64,000 nt of DNA from Phocaeicola intestinalis (GTDB lineage Bacteria > Bacteroidota > Bacteroidia > Bacteroidales > Bacteroidaceae): positions 52,501 through 116,500 of the forward strand of contig NZ_JACSPP010000006.1 in NCBI RefSeq assembly GCF_014837065.1. Direction: 5' to 3'. Positions 9,190 through 20,327 of the stretch are shown piece by piece. The position numbers and the translations under genes were made by a program. Each line of letters begins with the position of its first letter. Positions within the stretch are counted from its first letter, which is position 1. The notes below the pieces were generated by a model. That model was not told the origin of the DNA. It did no database searches and saw only the letters and a program-made list of their open reading frames with translations.

Positions 9190-9202
9190 TTAGAGTTTGC
9201 CG

Positions 9203-9210
9203 CAAAGGTA
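9203..9210 (-). promoter_or_regulatory. Leftward -7 box (TACCTTTG) for the 9189-8544 gene pair
   Basis: The minus strand reads TACCTTTGC, a perfect TAnnTTTG. It lies 14 bp upstream of the start codon of the 8884 gene. A clear TTTG at -33 is not seen. Confidence 0.5.
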
Positions 9211-9303
9211 ACGAGGCCGTCCTTAAACCGTGCCGTTTTCCACTGAAAGGCAGCATGTTTCGCCGTCTGTCCGGGTTACGGAGCCATTTCCAATAAAAAT
9301 CTT

Positions 9304-9316
9304 ACGTGAGTCACGT
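9304..9316. promoter_or_regulatory. Palindromic operator candidate upstream of xis2c
   Basis: ACGTGA-G-TCACGT is a perfect 6-bp inverted repeat around one central base, 70 bp before xis2c and between the divergent operons. In CTnDOT the regulator RteC binds inverted half-sites upstream of the xis2c operon; this site could serve such a regulator. Which protein binds is unknown. Confidence 0.45.
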
Positions 9317-9385
9317 AGTGAGCTGTTAAAGCCCCTTTTGTTTATTGCCGAATTTTGCCGCAGAAACAACAAAAGACAACCGGAT

Positions 9386-9742
9386 ATGAAAGTGATAACA
9401 ATGGAAAGTTCCGCCTTTACCGCCCTGATGGAACAGATAGCCGAAATAGCGGCACACGTGCGTGCCGTTTCCGGCGAAAGGAAGGAAGAAGCCGCCGACA
9501 GGCTGCTCACCACCCGCGAAGCGGCGCACCTGCTGAACGTGAGTACCCGTACCCTCCAGCGTATGCGCAGCGAACAACGCATCGCCTATGTCGTGCTACG
9601 CGGCAAATGCCGCTACCGCCAGTCGGAAATAGACCGCCTGCTTGCGGACTGCACCGTCATGGAGGATGCAGTGACACCCAAAGACCTGAAACATAACCAC
9701 ACGCTGCGCACGGGCGGCAAACCCAAAGGAAGGAGGACATAA
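9386..9742 (+). CDS. xis2c: Excision protein Xis2c-like, helix-turn-helix
   Basis: 118 residues from the ATG at 9386. An N-terminal coiled-coil segment is followed by a helix-turn-helix (LLTTREAAHLLNVSTRTLQR, about residues 40-59) and a basic C-terminus (GGKPKGRRT). Position (first gene of a rightward set leading to exc), size and basic character match CTnDOT Xis2c, a recombination directionality factor that helps IntDOT excise the element. The assignment to Xis2c rather than Xis2d rests on gene order. Confidence 0.72.
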   Translation: MKVITMESSAFTALMEQIAEIAAHVRAVSGERKEEAADRLLTTREAAHLLNVSTRTLQRMRSEQRIAYVVLRGKCRYRQSEIDRLLADCTVMEDAVTPKDLKHNHTLRTGGKPKGRRT

Positions 9743-9745
9743 CGT

Positions 9746-10096
9746 ATGGAACTGCTTACCCGAAACAATTTCGAGAACTGGATGCGGAAGCTGATGGAAC
9801 GGCTCGACCGGCAGGATGAACTGTTGCTTTCCTTGCAGCCGTCCGGCAAAGCCCCGAATCCGCTGGAAAGTATAAAGATGTTCGACAACCAAGACCTCTG
9901 TATGCTGCTCCAGATTAGCAAGCGCACCCTGCAACGCTACCGCAGCATCGGCGCGTTGCCGTACAAGACGCTCGGCAAAAAGACCTATTACAGTGAAGAG
10001 GACGTGCTGAAGTTCCTCTCCGAACATGTAAAGGATTTCCGCAAGGAAGATATAGCCTTCTACAAGGCGCGTATCCATAATTTCTTTAATAAATAA
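9746..10096 (+). CDS. xis2d: Excision protein Xis2d-like, helix-turn-helix
   Basis: 116 residues, starting 3 bp after the preceding stop. It has an N-terminal coiled coil (WMRKLMERLDRQDELLLSLQ) and a helix-turn-helix (DLCMLLQISKRTLQRYRSIG, about residues 51-70). By order and size it corresponds to CTnDOT Xis2d, which acts with Xis2c and Exc in excision and, in CTnDOT, also in activation of tra genes. It is probably translated from the same mRNA as xis2c and orf3. Confidence 0.72.
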   Translation: MELLTRNNFENWMRKLMERLDRQDELLLSLQPSGKAPNPLESIKMFDNQDLCMLLQISKRTLQRYRSIGALPYKTLGKKTYYSEEDVLKFLSEHVKDFRKEDIAFYKARIHNFFNK

Positions 10097-10115
10097 CCCA
10101 TTAAACATTTTTCAA

Positions 10116-11723
10116 ATGGCAAAGAAAAAGACAGAAAAGGATGTGCTGATAGTCCGCGACGAGAAAACGGGCGAGATCAGCGTGGTAGCCGGGCTGGATG
10201 CCGACGGCTCTCCCAGGCGCACCCCCGCGAAAGCGGAGAACGCACAGAGTTTCCTGCAATTCGACCGACACGGTGATGTGCTAGACAACTTCTTCAGGAA
10301 CTTCTACCGGCAGTGCAAGGAACCCAGCCGCTTCGGTTTCTACCGCATCGCGGCAGACCAGGCCGACCATCTGCTGGAGGTCATCAAGGACTTACTGAAA
10401 GACCCTGAAGCCAACAAGGAACTGCTTGCGCCCCACAAGGTGGACACTTCCGGCTACGAAAAGCAGGTGAAGGAAGAACAGACGACTGAAAAACCGGAAC
10501 AAACGGAACAGAAACAGGAAGAACAACCGAAAGAAACCCAAAAACAGGAAAACATGGAACAGAAGCAGGAACAGAATCAGGAAAGCCCGCAGCAACAGGC
10601 GCAGGGCAGACGGGGCTACCAGCCCATTGACGAGAGCAAAATCAACTGGCAGGAGTTGGAAGAGAAATGGGGCGTGAAGCGCGCCGACCTCGAAAAGTCC
10701 GGCGACCTCCAGAAAATGCTCAACTACGGCAAGTCCGACTTGGTAAAGGTGTCGCCCAATTTCGGCGGCGAATCCTTCGACCTTGATGCCCGCCTCTCCT
10801 TCAAGAAAGACGGTGAAGGCAATATCAGCCTCGTGCCGCACTTTATCCGCAAGGAGCAGAAACTCGACGAATACAAGGGACACAAGTTCTCCGACGAGGA
10901 CAGAAAGAACCTGCGCGAAACGGGCAACATGGGCAGGAAGGTGGATCTGGTGGACAAGGAAACAGGCGAGATTATTCCTTCCTACATCAGCATCGACCGG
11001 AAGACAAACGAGATTACCGATGTCTCCGCGAACAGGGTACGTATTCCGGAGCGTATCGGCAAGACGGAAATCACCAAGCAGGAGCAGGATATGCTCCGCG
11101 CCGGCCTGCCCGTGCGCGACAAACTCATTGAGCGCAACGACGGCAGGAAATTCGTCACCACCCTGCAAGTGAACGTAGAGCAGCGCGGAGTGGAGTTCGT
11201 GCCGGGAACGGGCAAGTCGCCTCGTACAGCCCAGACTATTGAAGAAAAGAACAATCCCAAACAAATGCAAGGACAAGCACAGGGTGCGGGAAATACGTCA
11301 TCTACCCAAAAAGAGCAACGCCGCAATACATGGACAAACGCCGACGGCAGCATCCGCCCCATCAGCAAATGGAGCGGTGTGGACTTCACCGACCAGCAAA
11401 AAGCCGACTATGCGGCAGGCAAAGCGGTGAAATTAGAGAACGTAACCGACAAACAAGGCTTCCACGCCACGATGTACATCAAGTTCAACCCGGAGAAAGG
11501 ACGCCCGTACCGTTACGACACCAATCCCGACAACGCGCAGAAGGTCGCCCCGGCCAACGAGAGCCGCACGCAGGTGGCGGTAAACAACGAGGGCAAGACC
11601 AACGAGGCGACCAAGAACGTGAAAGAGCCGTTGCAGAAAGGACAGACCGCTCCGAAGGACGACAAGCAGCAACAGCGGCAGGAGAAACCGCAGAAGAAAA
11701 ACAGCAAGGGCATGAAGATGTAA
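10116..11723 (+). CDS. Orf3-like protein, DUF4099-DUF3945
   Basis: 535 residues. Order: an N-terminal region (about 1-110), a very Gln/Glu-rich linker (about 125-170), a DUF4099-type segment (INWQELEEKWGVKRADLEKS), then a DUF3945-type segment (NLRETGNMGRKVDLVDKETG) and a charged tail. It is cytoplasmic. It occupies the orf3 position between xis2d and exc. In CTnDOT orf3 is part of the excision operon but is not essential for excision; the biochemical role is unknown. Confidence 0.8.
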   Translation: MAKKKTEKDVLIVRDEKTGEISVVAGLDADGSPRRTPAKAENAQSFLQFDRHGDVLDNFFRNFYRQCKEPSRFGFYRIAADQADHLLEVIKDLLKDPEANKELLAPHKVDTSGYEKQVKEEQTTEKPEQTEQKQEEQPKETQKQENMEQKQEQNQESPQQQAQGRRGYQPIDESKINWQELEEKWGVKRADLEKSGDLQKMLNYGKSDLVKVSPNFGGESFDLDARLSFKKDGEGNISLVPHFIRKEQKLDEYKGHKFSDEDRKNLRETGNMGRKVDLVDKETGEIIPSYISIDRKTNEITDVSANRVRIPERIGKTEITKQEQDMLRAGLPVRDKLIERNDGRKFVTTLQVNVEQRGVEFVPGTGKSPRTAQTIEEKNNPKQMQGQAQGAGNTSSTQKEQRRNTWTNADGSIRPISKWSGVDFTDQQKADYAAGKAVKLENVTDKQGFHATMYIKFNPEKGRPYRYDTNPDNAQKVAPANESRTQVAVNNEGKTNEATKNVKEPLQKGQTAPKDDKQQQRQEKPQKKNSKGMKM

Positions 11724-11736
11724 CATCCCGTGCCCG

Positions 11737-11765
11737 CCACTAAATCCAAAGTAAAATCCAAAGTA
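11737..11765 (+). repeat. CCACTAAATCCAAAG-type motif before exc
   Basis: CCACTAAATCCAAAGT (11737-11752) followed by a second AAAATCCAAAGTA. Nearly the same sequence stands directly before the DUF1896 start codon (14043-14059) and, inverted, at 13955-13970. A shared translational or transcriptional signal is suspected. Confidence 0.5.
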
Positions 11766-11785
11766 TCACAAAAAAATAAGACAGC

Positions 11786-13894
11786 ATGAAGACAATCATT
11801 GCAGAAAAGCCATCCGTGGCACGTGAAATCGCCCGCATCGTGGGCGCGGCAAAGAGAGAGGAAGGATATTTCGAGGGAGGCGGCTACGCCGTGACATGGG
11901 CATTCGGACACCTCGTCCAACTTGCCATGCCCGACGGTTACGGCATACGCGGCTTTGTCCGCGACAACCTCCCCGTCATCCCCGAAACCTTCACACTCAT
12001 TCCCCGTCAGGTAAAGACGGAGAAAGGTTACAAACCCGACAGCGGCGTGGTGTCGCAGATAAAAATCATCGCCCGTCTTTTCAAGGAAAGCGAGCAGATC
12101 ATCGTGGCAACCGATGCAGGACGCGAAGGTGAACTTATCTTCCGCTACCTCTACCATTATATCGGATGTACCACGCCTTTCTTGCGCCTCTGGATAAGTT
12201 CGCTTACCGACAAGGCTATCCGTGAAGGACTGCGCAACCTCGAAGAAGGCAGCAGGTACGACAACCTCTACCTTGCCGCCAAAGCACGGAGCGAATCCGA
12301 CTGGCTCGTGGGCATCAATGGCACACAGGCACTCTCCATTGCTGCCGGACACGGCACATACTCCGTCGGACGTGTGCAGACACCCACGTTGGCGATGGTG
12401 TGCGCACGCTATTGGGAGAACCGCCGCTTCAAGGTAGAACCTTTCTGGCAACTCCATATCGCCACGGACGGAGGCAATGGCGAGGTGGTGAAGTTCTCCT
12501 CCACCGGGAAATGGAAAGAGAAAGAACCTGCGATGACGCTATATAATAAGGTAAAGGAGGCAGGCACAGCCACCGTCACGAAAGCCGAGCGAAAGGAGAA
12601 AATAGAAGATACTCCGCTTCTTTACGACCTGACCACGCTCCAGAAGGAAGCCAACGCCAAGCATGGTTTCACGGCGGAACAGACGCTTGTAATCGCGCAG
12701 AAGCTCTATGAAAAGAAACTCATCACCTATCCAAGAACCGGAAGCCGCTACATCCCCGAAGATGTGTTTGCGGAAATTCCCAAACAGCTTGCCTTTATCG
12801 GCAACCTGCCCGAATGGAAAGAAAAGGTGAACCCGAAAGCCGTACCGACACGCCGCAGCGTGGACGGCGGCAAGGTAACAGACCACCACGCCCTGCTTGT
12901 TACGGGCGAGAAACCGCTGTTCCTCTCCAAAGAGGACAGCACCATCTATCACATGATAGCCGGACGCATGATCGAGGCTTTTGCCGAAAAATGCGTCAAG
13001 GACACCGCCACCGTCACGGCGGAGTGTGCCGGAGTGGAGTTCACGGTAAAAGGCAGCATCATCAGACAAGCCGGATGGCGTGCCGTCTATGGCAAGGAGA
13101 ACGGAGATGAGAACAATAACCAAGAGGAAACAGCCATTCCCGGCTGGCAGGAAGGCGACACGCTGACACTGAAAGGCACTTCCATCACGGAGGGCAAGAC
13201 CAAGCCCAAGCCGCTGCATACTGAAGCCACCCTGCTTTCGGCAATGGAAACGGCGGGGAAGGAAATCGAAGATGACGCACTGCGGCAGGCTTTGAAGGAC
13301 TGCGGCATCGGCACGCCCGCCACCCGTGCGTCCATTATCGAAACACTCTTCAAACGCGGTTACATGGAGCGCAGCAAGAAGTCGCTTGTGCCTACCGAAA
13401 AGGGGCTTGCCCTCTATTCGGTCGTGAAAACGATGCGCATCGCCGATGTCGCCATGACAGGTGAGTGGGAGAAGGAGCTGGCACGTATTGAGCGTGGGGA
13501 ACTGCCTGACGACACTTTCCGCAAGGAGATTGAGGGGTACACACGGGAGATTACCTCCGAACTGCTCTCGTGCGACAAACTGTTCGCCCGCAGGGATTCC
13601 GGCTGCAAGTGTCCCAAGTGCGGAACAGGCACGATGCAGTTCTACGGCAAGGTGGTACGCTGCGATAACGCGGAGTGTGGGCTGCCCGTGTTCCGTCTGA
13701 AGGCGAACCGCACCCTTTCCGATGACGAAATCAAAGACCTGCTCACCGACGGACACACGAAACTGCTCAAAGGCTTCAAGAGCAAGCAGGGCAAGAACTT
13801 TGATGCCATAGTCGCCTTTGACGGGGACTATAACACAACTTTCGTGTTCCCGGAAAGGAAAACGACCAAGAAATTTTCAGGACGGAAGAAATAG
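11786..13894 (+). CDS. exc: Type IA topoisomerase (Exc, topoisomerase III-like)
   Basis: 702 residues. The N-terminal TOPRIM domain shows IIAEKPSVAREIA (residues 4-16) and DAGREGELIF (about 110-119). The catalytic Tyr is in LITYPRTGSRYI (Tyr315). A C-terminal four-cysteine zinc ribbon is visible (CKCPKCG ... CDNAECG). Exc of CTnDOT is a topoisomerase III of this size needed for efficient excision in vivo. It is the last gene of the xis2c-xis2d-orf3-exc set and is separated from orf3 by 62 bp holding the repeated CCACTAAATCCAAAG motif. Confidence 0.92.
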   Translation: MKTIIAEKPSVAREIARIVGAAKREEGYFEGGGYAVTWAFGHLVQLAMPDGYGIRGFVRDNLPVIPETFTLIPRQVKTEKGYKPDSGVVSQIKIIARLFKESEQIIVATDAGREGELIFRYLYHYIGCTTPFLRLWISSLTDKAIREGLRNLEEGSRYDNLYLAAKARSESDWLVGINGTQALSIAAGHGTYSVGRVQTPTLAMVCARYWENRRFKVEPFWQLHIATDGGNGEVVKFSSTGKWKEKEPAMTLYNKVKEAGTATVTKAERKEKIEDTPLLYDLTTLQKEANAKHGFTAEQTLVIAQKLYEKKLITYPRTGSRYIPEDVFAEIPKQLAFIGNLPEWKEKVNPKAVPTRRSVDGGKVTDHHALLVTGEKPLFLSKEDSTIYHMIAGRMIEAFAEKCVKDTATVTAECAGVEFTVKGSIIRQAGWRAVYGKENGDENNNQEETAIPGWQEGDTLTLKGTSITEGKTKPKPLHTEATLLSAMETAGKEIEDDALRQALKDCGIGTPATRASIIETLFKRGYMERSKKSLVPTEKGLALYSVVKTMRIADVAMTGEWEKELARIERGELPDDTFRKEIEGYTREITSELLSCDKLFARRDSGCKCPKCGTGTMQFYGKVVRCDNAECGLPVFRLKANRTLSDDEIKDLLTDGHTKLLKGFKSKQGKNFDAIVAFDGDYNTTFVFPERKTTKKFSGRKK

Positions 13895-13905
13895 TAGTAA
13901 CTTTG
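13874..13905 (+). promoter_or_regulatory. Promoter candidate for the DUF1896-helicase operon
   Basis: TAACTTTG at 13898-13905 is a perfect -7 box directly after the exc stop codon; a T-rich -33-like TTTTC lies 19 bp upstream. The 13 bases 13897-13909 are identical to those around the mobA promoter at 57631-57643. Confidence 0.55.
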
Positions 13906-13954
13906 CCACTGGTTCAGAGTAATGAATTGTTCTTCGATATCGGATTACACTCAT

Positions 13955-14059
13955 ACTTTGGATTTAGTGGTGGCACTCGGAGGGATACCGAGTGCCTTTT
14001 TCTTCCCCTTCCAGACAATTATCCCGGTCATGATTTATCCAACCACTAAAATCCAAAGT
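13955..14059 (+). promoter_or_regulatory. Leader switch: start-region-sequestering stem enclosing a terminator hairpin
   Basis: ACTTTGGATTTAGTGG (13955-13970) can pair with CCACTAAAATCCAAAGT (14043-14059), one base before the DUF1896 ATG. Inside the loop lies a terminator-like hairpin. A short reading frame beginning at 13922 runs through the left arm, so its translation could open or close the stem. An attenuator-type control is inferred. Confidence 0.5.
13972..14001 (+). terminator. Terminator / attenuator hairpin after exc
   Basis: GGCACTCGG pairs with CCGAGTGCC (9 bp, 7-nt loop), followed by TTTTT. It either ends exc transcripts or acts as an attenuator in the leader of the next operon. 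Confidence 0.8.
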
Positions 14060-14060
14060 A

Positions 14061-14513
14061 ATGAACAACAAGAAGAAAAACGAGGGGCAGACCGACTTTT
14101 CCTATTACGGTCTGTACCTGCTGGACTACCTCCGAAAGAACAAGTTTGAACAGGCTTCCGACAATGCCTTCATCCGGGAACGTGCCAATCGTGCCGCTGA
14201 AACGTATGAGCGGGCAAGGCTGGAAGGTACGACCTCCGCCGGAGCGCAGGAATTGGCTATGAACACGCTGCTGGAGGGGCTTCACTACTCCAAGTACGCC
14301 ATCCTCCGCGAAGTCGTGGAGAACGAGTTTGCCGATGAAGTGCCGGAAACTGAACGTGAATACTTTACCCAAAAGCTGCTGCCGCTTGTCAAAAACGTAT
14401 TCTCCATCTATGACCTCTCGGACGACAACTTCGCTCTGTCGTCCGATTACGACCTGCTCTACACAGAGCTGACGGGGGCTGTCGTCCTTTATATCGAGGA
14501 ATATGGCGTTTAA
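14061..14513 (+). CDS. DUF1896 family protein
   Basis: 150 residues, mostly helical, no signal peptide. DUF1896 proteins are common on Bacteroidetes ICEs directly upstream of the large methylase/helicase gene, as here. The start codon lies in the arm of a possible leader stem. It overlaps the next gene by 11 bp, so the two are probably translationally coupled and may act together on DNA. Biochemical function unknown. Confidence 0.82.
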   Translation: MNNKKKNEGQTDFSYYGLYLLDYLRKNKFEQASDNAFIRERANRAAETYERARLEGTTSAGAQELAMNTLLEGLHYSKYAILREVVENEFADEVPETEREYFTQKLLPLVKNVFSIYDLSDDNFALSSDYDLLYTELTGAVVLYIEEYGV

Positions 14514-17500
14514 CCGCAAACAAAGGCTGCGGGACAACATCGAGGCGATACGGGCGGCATTCGTCCTTGACAGGGAACAGAGAACTGCAACAGCCGAAGA
14601 ACGGGCGGTACTTCAGAAGTATTGCGGCTTCGGAGGGCTGAAATGTATTCTGAACCCTGCAAGGGAACTGACGGATGCCGTCCACTGGGCGAAATCCGAC
14701 CTCGAACTGTTTGCCCCGACCGTGGAACTGCACAGGCTGATACGGGAGAACAGCAAAGACGATACGGAGTACAAGCGGTTTGTGGATTCGCTGAAAGCAT
14801 CCGTGCTGACCGCCTTCTATACTCCGAAGGAGATAACCGGCACCATTGCGGACGTACTGGCAGATTACAGTGTCCGTCCTGCCCGTGTGCTGGAGCCGTC
14901 GGCGGGTGTCGGCGCATTCGTGGATGCCGTGCTGCGCCACAGTCCCGACGCGGACGTGATGGCGTTTGAGAAGGATCTGCTCACGGGTACAATCCTGCGG
15001 CAACTCTATCCCGACAAGAAAATGCGCATCGACGGTTTTGAGAAAATCGAAAAGCCGTTCAACAATTATTTCGATTTGGCGGTGTCCAACATCCCGTTCG
15101 GCGACATTGCCGTGTTCGACGCTGAATTTCAAAGGAGCGAATCTTTCGGCAGACGCTCGTCGCAAAAAGCCATCCACAACTATTTCTTCCTGAAAGGACT
15201 GGACACGGTGCGCAACGGCGGCATCGTGGCATTCATCACGTCGCAGGGGGTATTGAACAGCACCAAGACCTCCGTGCGCAACGAACTGTTCAGTCAGGCT
15301 AATCTGGTATCGGCAATCCGCCTGCCCAACAACCTGTTTTCCGACAACGCCGGGACAGAGGTGGGCAGCGACTTGATTGTCCTGCAAAAGAACCTGCATA
15401 AGACGGAACTTTCGCAGGATGAACGGCTGATGACCGTGATACAGACGGATGAAAGAACACAACTGACGGACAACGCCTATTTCATCCACCACCCGGAACG
15501 CATCGTGCATACAACCGCAAAGCTCGGCACAGACCCCTACGGCAAACCCGCTATGGTCTATCTGCACGAGGGCAAGACCGAAGGCATCGCAAAAGACTTG
15601 CGCCGTATGCTTGACGAGGACTGCCACATGAGGCTTGCCATGCGCCTGTACTCCGGTACTATCCAACAAGCGAGGGAGAAAAAAACGGTTGCCGTTGAAG
15701 TCAAACCCGAACCGCCTACCAAGAAGCAGGAAAAACCTTCAGTTGAGGAGAAGCCGGAGATTGAACCACGACCGCAGAATCACTCGGCAGCCGTGCAGCT
15801 TACCTTATTCGACCTTTTTGGGATGCCCATAGAAGAACCAACCAAAAAGAAAAAGACAGCGAAAAAGGAAAGCAAGGCAAAGCGTGTAACGCCCAAAACG
15901 AAACCACAGGCTACGGCTGTCCCATCGTCTGCAACCGCCAAAACTGTGCCGGAAAACAAGGAAGTAAAACCGCAGGATGCCGAAAAGCAAAGCGACCCTG
16001 ACGACATTTACGCCACGTTGGACTGGGAAACCAATCCGCCTATCAACGGCTTCTATGAAACGATGATGAGCCTGACACCGGAACGGCGCAAGGCTTTACG
16101 GCTGGAAGCGGAACGACACAGACAGGAACAACTGAAAAAGTTGGGTGTCAAGGACACGCTGAATCCTGCTTTTGTACCTTCTTCGGACAATGTGGATGAA
16201 AAACCGGAGCAAAAGAAAGACACAACACAATCCGAAGCACAGATGGGAACAATAGATAATACCATCGAGTCCACTCTCGAAACGGTTGCCACTTCCCTGT
16301 TCCCGGAACTTGAACCGGAAAAACCGAAAGAGGAAGTCATCGACCTTTCTCCCCGTCCGTTCAACGGTCTGTTGGAGCCTCACCATCGTGACGGCTCGAT
16401 GGTATTGGATGCTGTCCGCAATCTCGGTTATCTGAAGGACATCACGCCTTACGGCGCGACTTTCCAACCGCTTGATCTTCGTGGCTACCAGAAGGAAAAG
16501 GCGTTGTTGTATGTGTCGCTGCGTGACGCCTACGAGCGTCTGTACCGTTATGAATCGCTCCGGCGCGAGGCAAATGTTCCGTGGCGAGAGCATCTGAATA
16601 CCTGTTACGATGAGTTTGTCATGCGCTACGGCAACCTCAACGCCAAGCAGAACGTGAAGTTAGTGATGATGGATGCGGGCGGGCGCGACATCCTTTCGCT
16701 GGAACGGATGGAAAACGGAAAGTTCGTCAAGGCGGACATCTTCGAGCATCCTGTTTCCTTCGCGGTGGAGAGCCATGCCAACGTAGGCTCTCCCGAAGAA
16801 GCCCTGTCTGCGTCGCTCAACAAATATGGTACGGTCAATCTCGACTATATGCGGGAGATAACCGACAGCACGGCGGAGGATTTGCTCACTGCCCTGCAAG
16901 GGCGCATCTACTACAATCCGCTCGTGACCGGTTACGAAATCAAAGACCGTTTCATCGCCGGAAATGTCATAGAGAAAGCGGAACGCATAGAGGCATGGAT
17001 GGGTGACAATCCCGAAAATGAGCGTATGCCGGAGGTGAAGCAGGCGTTGGAGGCTCTGAAAGATGCCGAGCCGCAGCGCATCGCCTTCGAGGATCTGGAC
17101 TTCAATTTCGGGGAACGCTGGATTCCGACGGGTGTCTATGCCGCCTACATGAGCCGGCTGTTCGACACGGAGGTGAAAATCGCCTATTCCGCAAGCATGG
17201 ACGAGTTTTCGGTGGTGTGCGGCTACCGCACCATGAAAATCACGGACGAGTTTCTGGTGAAGGGGTATTACCGGAACTATGACGGTATGCACCTCCTAAA
17301 ACACGCCCTGCACAACACCTGCCCTGACATGATGAAGTCCATCGGCAAGGACGAGCATGGCAACGACATCAAGATGCGCGACAGCGAGGGAATACAACTC
17401 GCCAACGCCAAGATTGACGAGATACGAAACGGCTTCTCCGAATGGCTCGAAGAGCAGTCGCCGCAGTTCAAGGAGCGGCTTGTGACGATGTATAACCGCA

Positions 17501-20304
17501 AGTTCAACTGTTTCGTGCGCCCGCGCTACGACGGCTCCCATCAGACCTTTCCCGACCTCAACCTGAAAGGGCTGGCAAGCCGGGGTATCAAGAGCGTCTA
17601 TCCCTCACAGATGGATTGCGTCTGGATGTTGAAACAGAACGGCGGCGGAATTTGCGACCACGAGGTGGGAACCGGTAAGACGCTGATAATGTGCATCGCC
17701 GCGCATGAGATGAAGCGTCTGAATTTGGCACACAAGCCGATGATTATCGGGCTGAAAGCCAACGTTGCGGAGATTGCAGCCACCTATCAGGCGGCATATC
17801 CCAACGCACGTATTCTGTACGCTTCGGAGAAGGACTTTTCGACCGCCAACCGTGTGCGCTTCTTCAATAATATAAAGAACAACGACTACGATTGCGTCAT
17901 CATGTCGCACGACCAGTTCGGCAAGATACCGCAGTCGCCGGAATTGCAGCAGCGCATCCTGCAAGCAGAGCTTGACACGGTGGAGGAAAACCTCGAAGTG
18001 CTACGGCAGCAGGGAAAGAACGTGTCGCGGGCGATGCTGAAAGGATTGGAGAAGCGCAAGCACAACCTTGAAGCGAAGCTGGAGAAGGTGGAACACGCCA
18101 TAAAGTCACGCACGGACGACGTGGTGGATTTCAAGCAGATGGGCATCGACCACATCTTCATAGATGAGAGCCACCAGTTCAAGAATCTGACTTTCAACAC
18201 GCGCCACGACCGTGTGGCGGGATTGGGAAACAGCGAGGGAAGCCAGAAGGCACTTAACATGCTCTTTGCCATACGCACCATACAGGAGCGCACAGGAAAA
18301 GACTTGGGTGCGACCTTCCTCTCCGGCACGACTATCAGCAACTCACTGACTGAATTGTACCTGCTGTTCAAGTACCTGCGCCCGAAGGAGCTGGAACGGC
18401 AGGACATAAGGTGTTTCGACGCTTGGGCGGCGATATTTGCCAAGAAGACGACGGATTTTGAATTTAACGTGACGAACAATGTGGTCCAGAAGGAGCGTTT
18501 CCGCTACTTCATCAAAGTGCCGGAGCTTGCCGCCTTCTATAATGAAATCACGGACTACCGCACGGCGGAGGATGTGGGCGTTGACCGTCCTGCCAAGAAC
18601 GAGATACTGCACCATATACCGCCCACGCCGGAACAGGAGGACTTCATACAGAAACTGATGCAGTTCGCCAAGACGGGCGATGCCACCTTGTTGGGCAGGC
18701 TGCCGCTTTCGGAAACGGAAGAAAAGGCGAAGATGCTCATCGCCACGGACTATGCCCGGAAAATGGCACTCGACATGCGCATGATAGACCCGAATTACGA
18801 AGATCATCCCGACAACAAAGCGAGTCACTGTGCCAAGATGATCGCGGAGTATTATCAAAAATACGACGCCCAGAAAGGCACGCAGTTCGTTTTCTCTGAT
18901 TTGGGGACATACCAGCCGGGCGACGGGTGGAACGTCTATTCGGAAATCAAGCGCAAACTGACGGAGGACTACGGTATACCGCCAAGCGAGGTGCGCTTCA
19001 TTCAGGAGTGCAAGACCGACAAGGCGCGGAAGGCGGTGATAGACGCCATGAACGCCGGGACGGTGCGTGTGCTGTTCGGCTCTACCTCTATGCTCGGAAC
19101 GGGTGTGAACGCCCAGAAACGGTGTGTGGCTATCCATCATCTCGATACGCCGTGGCGACCGTCCGACTTGCAACAGCGTGACGGACGCGGAGTTAGGGCA
19201 GGTAATGAGATTGCCAAACATTTCGCCGGGAACAACGTGGATGTAATCATCTACGCGGTGGAGAAGTCACTGGACAGCTACAAGTTCAACCTCCTGCACT
19301 GCAAGCAGACTTTCATAAGCCAGCTCAAAAGCGGTGCGATGGGTGCGCGTACCATCGACGAGGGGGCAATGGACGAAAAATCGGGCATGAATTTCTCGGA
19401 ATACATGGCGTTGCTCTCCGGCAATACCGACCTGTTGGACAAGGCGAAACTGGAAAAGCGGATCGCATCGCTCGAAGGGGAACGCAAGTCGTTCAACAAG
19501 GGCAAGCGTGATTCGGAGTTCAAGCTGGAGTCAAAGACCGGCGAGTTGCGCAACAACACGGCTTTCATAGATGCCATGACGGAGGACTGGAACCGCTTCC
19601 TGTCGGTGGTGCAGACCGACAAGGAGGGCAACCGCCTTAATATAATAAAGGTGGACGGAGTGGATTCCGCCGATGAGAAGGTCATCGGAAAGCGTTTGCA
19701 GGAGATAGCCAAGAATGCCACGACCGGAGGGTTGTACACGCAGGTCGGTGAACTTTACGGTTTTCCGATAAAGGTGGTGAGCGAAAGGATACTCAAAGAG
19801 GGATTGGAGTTCACCGACAACCGCTTCGTGGTCGAGGGGAACTACAAGTACACCTACAACAACGGGCATCTGGCGATGGCTGACCCGTTGGCCGCCGCCC
19901 GCAACTTCCTCAACGCGATGGAGAGGATACCCTCCATCATCGACCAGTACAAGGCGAAGAACGAGGTGCTGGAGATGGAGATACCGCAGTTACAGGAGAT
20001 AGCGGGTAAGGTGTGGAAGAAGGAGGACGAGCTGAAGCAGTTGAAGTCCGAACTTGCCGCCCTTGACCGAAAAATTCAGCTGGAGCTTGCGCCACCCACG
20101 CCCGAAGTCGCAGAAAAGGAGAATGAAGGGCAACAGCTCAAGCCGGAAGCGGAAGATGTGAGGAACAGGCAGGCGCAATATCCCGAAAATGCACCGCCGC
20201 AGATACGCAGTCCGGCGGATAGTATCGTTGCCAACCATGTCATAATCGGGCGTCCGGGACTGTATGCCAAGGAGGAAACCCGGTCCAAAGGATTGAAAAT
20301 ATAA
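14503..20304 (+). CDS. Giant N6-adenine methylase / SNF2-type helicase fusion
   Basis: 1933 residues. The N-terminal part has a methyltransferase SAM motif ([11 protein letters not shown], about 129-139) and a catalytic-type motif SNIPFG (about 195-200), a variant of NPPF/NPPY. A Lys/Glu/Pro-rich linker spans about 395-620. The C-terminal half is an SF2 helicase: Walker A HEVGTGKT (near 1055), DESH box (near 1221) and a motif VI region [11 protein letters not shown] (about 1556-1566), followed by coiled coils. Proteins of this type are core cargo of Bacteroidetes ICEs; protection of incoming DNA or a role in replication/transfer has been suggested but is not shown here. Confidence 0.88.
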   Translation: MAFNRKQRLRDNIEAIRAAFVLDREQRTATAEERAVLQKYCGFGGLKCILNPARELTDAVHWAKSDLELFAPTVELHRLIRENSKDDTEYKRFVDSLKASVLTAFYTPKEITGTIADVLADYSVRPARVLEPSAGVGAFVDAVLRHSPDADVMAFEKDLLTGTILRQLYPDKKMRIDGFEKIEKPFNNYFDLAVSNIPFGDIAVFDAEFQRSESFGRRSSQKAIHNYFFLKGLDTVRNGGIVAFITSQGVLNSTKTSVRNELFSQANLVSAIRLPNNLFSDNAGTEVGSDLIVLQKNLHKTELSQDERLMTVIQTDERTQLTDNAYFIHHPERIVHTTAKLGTDPYGKPAMVYLHEGKTEGIAKDLRRMLDEDCHMRLAMRLYSGTIQQAREKKTVAVEVKPEPPTKKQEKPSVEEKPEIEPRPQNHSAAVQLTLFDLFGMPIEEPTKKKKTAKKESKAKRVTPKTKPQATAVPSSATAKTVPENKEVKPQDAEKQSDPDDIYATLDWETNPPINGFYETMMSLTPERRKALRLEAERHRQEQLKKLGVKDTLNPAFVPSSDNVDEKPEQKKDTTQSEAQMGTIDNTIESTLETVATSLFPELEPEKPKEEVIDLSPRPFNGLLEPHHRDGSMVLDAVRNLGYLKDITPYGATFQPLDLRGYQKEKALLYVSLRDAYERLYRYESLRREANVPWREHLNTCYDEFVMRYGNLNAKQNVKLVMMDAGGRDILSLERMENGKFVKADIFEHPVSFAVESHANVGSPEEALSASLNKYGTVNLDYMREITDSTAEDLLTALQGRIYYNPLVTGYEIKDRFIAGNVIEKAERIEAWMGDNPENERMPEVKQALEALKDAEPQRIAFEDLDFNFGERWIPTGVYAAYMSRLFDTEVKIAYSASMDEFSVVCGYRTMKITDEFLVKGYYRNYDGMHLLKHALHNTCPDMMKSIGKDEHGNDIKMRDSEGIQLANAKIDEIRNGFSEWLEEQSPQFKERLVTMYNRKFNCFVRPRYDGSHQTFPDLNLKGLASRGIKSVYPSQMDCVWMLKQNGGGICDHEVGTGKTLIMCIAAHEMKRLNLAHKPMIIGLKANVAEIAATYQAAYPNARILYASEKDFSTANRVRFFNNIKNNDYDCVIMSHDQFGKIPQSPELQQRILQAELDTVEENLEVLRQQGKNVSRAMLKGLEKRKHNLEAKLEKVEHAIKSRTDDVVDFKQMGIDHIFIDESHQFKNLTFNTRHDRVAGLGNSEGSQKALNMLFAIRTIQERTGKDLGATFLSGTTISNSLTELYLLFKYLRPKELERQDIRCFDAWAAIFAKKTTDFEFNVTNNVVQKERFRYFIKVPELAAFYNEITDYRTAEDVGVDRPAKNEILHHIPPTPEQEDFIQKLMQFAKTGDATLLGRLPLSETEEKAKMLIATDYARKMALDMRMIDPNYEDHPDNKASHCAKMIAEYYQKYDAQKGTQFVFSDLGTYQPGDGWNVYSEIKRKLTEDYGIPPSEVRFIQECKTDKARKAVIDAMNAGTVRVLFGSTSMLGTGVNAQKRCVAIHHLDTPWRPSDLQQRDGRGVRAGNEIAKHFAGNNVDVIIYAVEKSLDSYKFNLLHCKQTFISQLKSGAMGARTIDEGAMDEKSGMNFSEYMALLSGNTDLLDKAKLEKRIASLEGERKSFNKGKRDSEFKLESKTGELRNNTAFIDAMTEDWNRFLSVVQTDKEGNRLNIIKVDGVDSADEKVIGKRLQEIAKNATTGGLYTQVGELYGFPIKVVSERILKEGLEFTDNRFVVEGNYKYTYNNGHLAMADPLAAARNFLNAMERIPSIIDQYKAKNEVLEMEIPQLQEIAGKVWKKEDELKQLKSELAALDRKIQLELAPPTPEVAEKENEGQQLKPEAEDVRNRQAQYPENAPPQIRSPADSIVANHVIIGRPGLYAKEETRSKGLKI

Positions 20305-20327
20305 CCTAAGGAATTTTATCTGAAGTA

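Noticed and set aside
12539..13756. Long open frames on the opposite strand of exc (also at 18343-19221, 14389-15669 and 30777-31634)
   Set aside because: They lie wholly opposite well-supported genes, show no recognisable domain and arise from the GC-rich codon pattern of the real gene.
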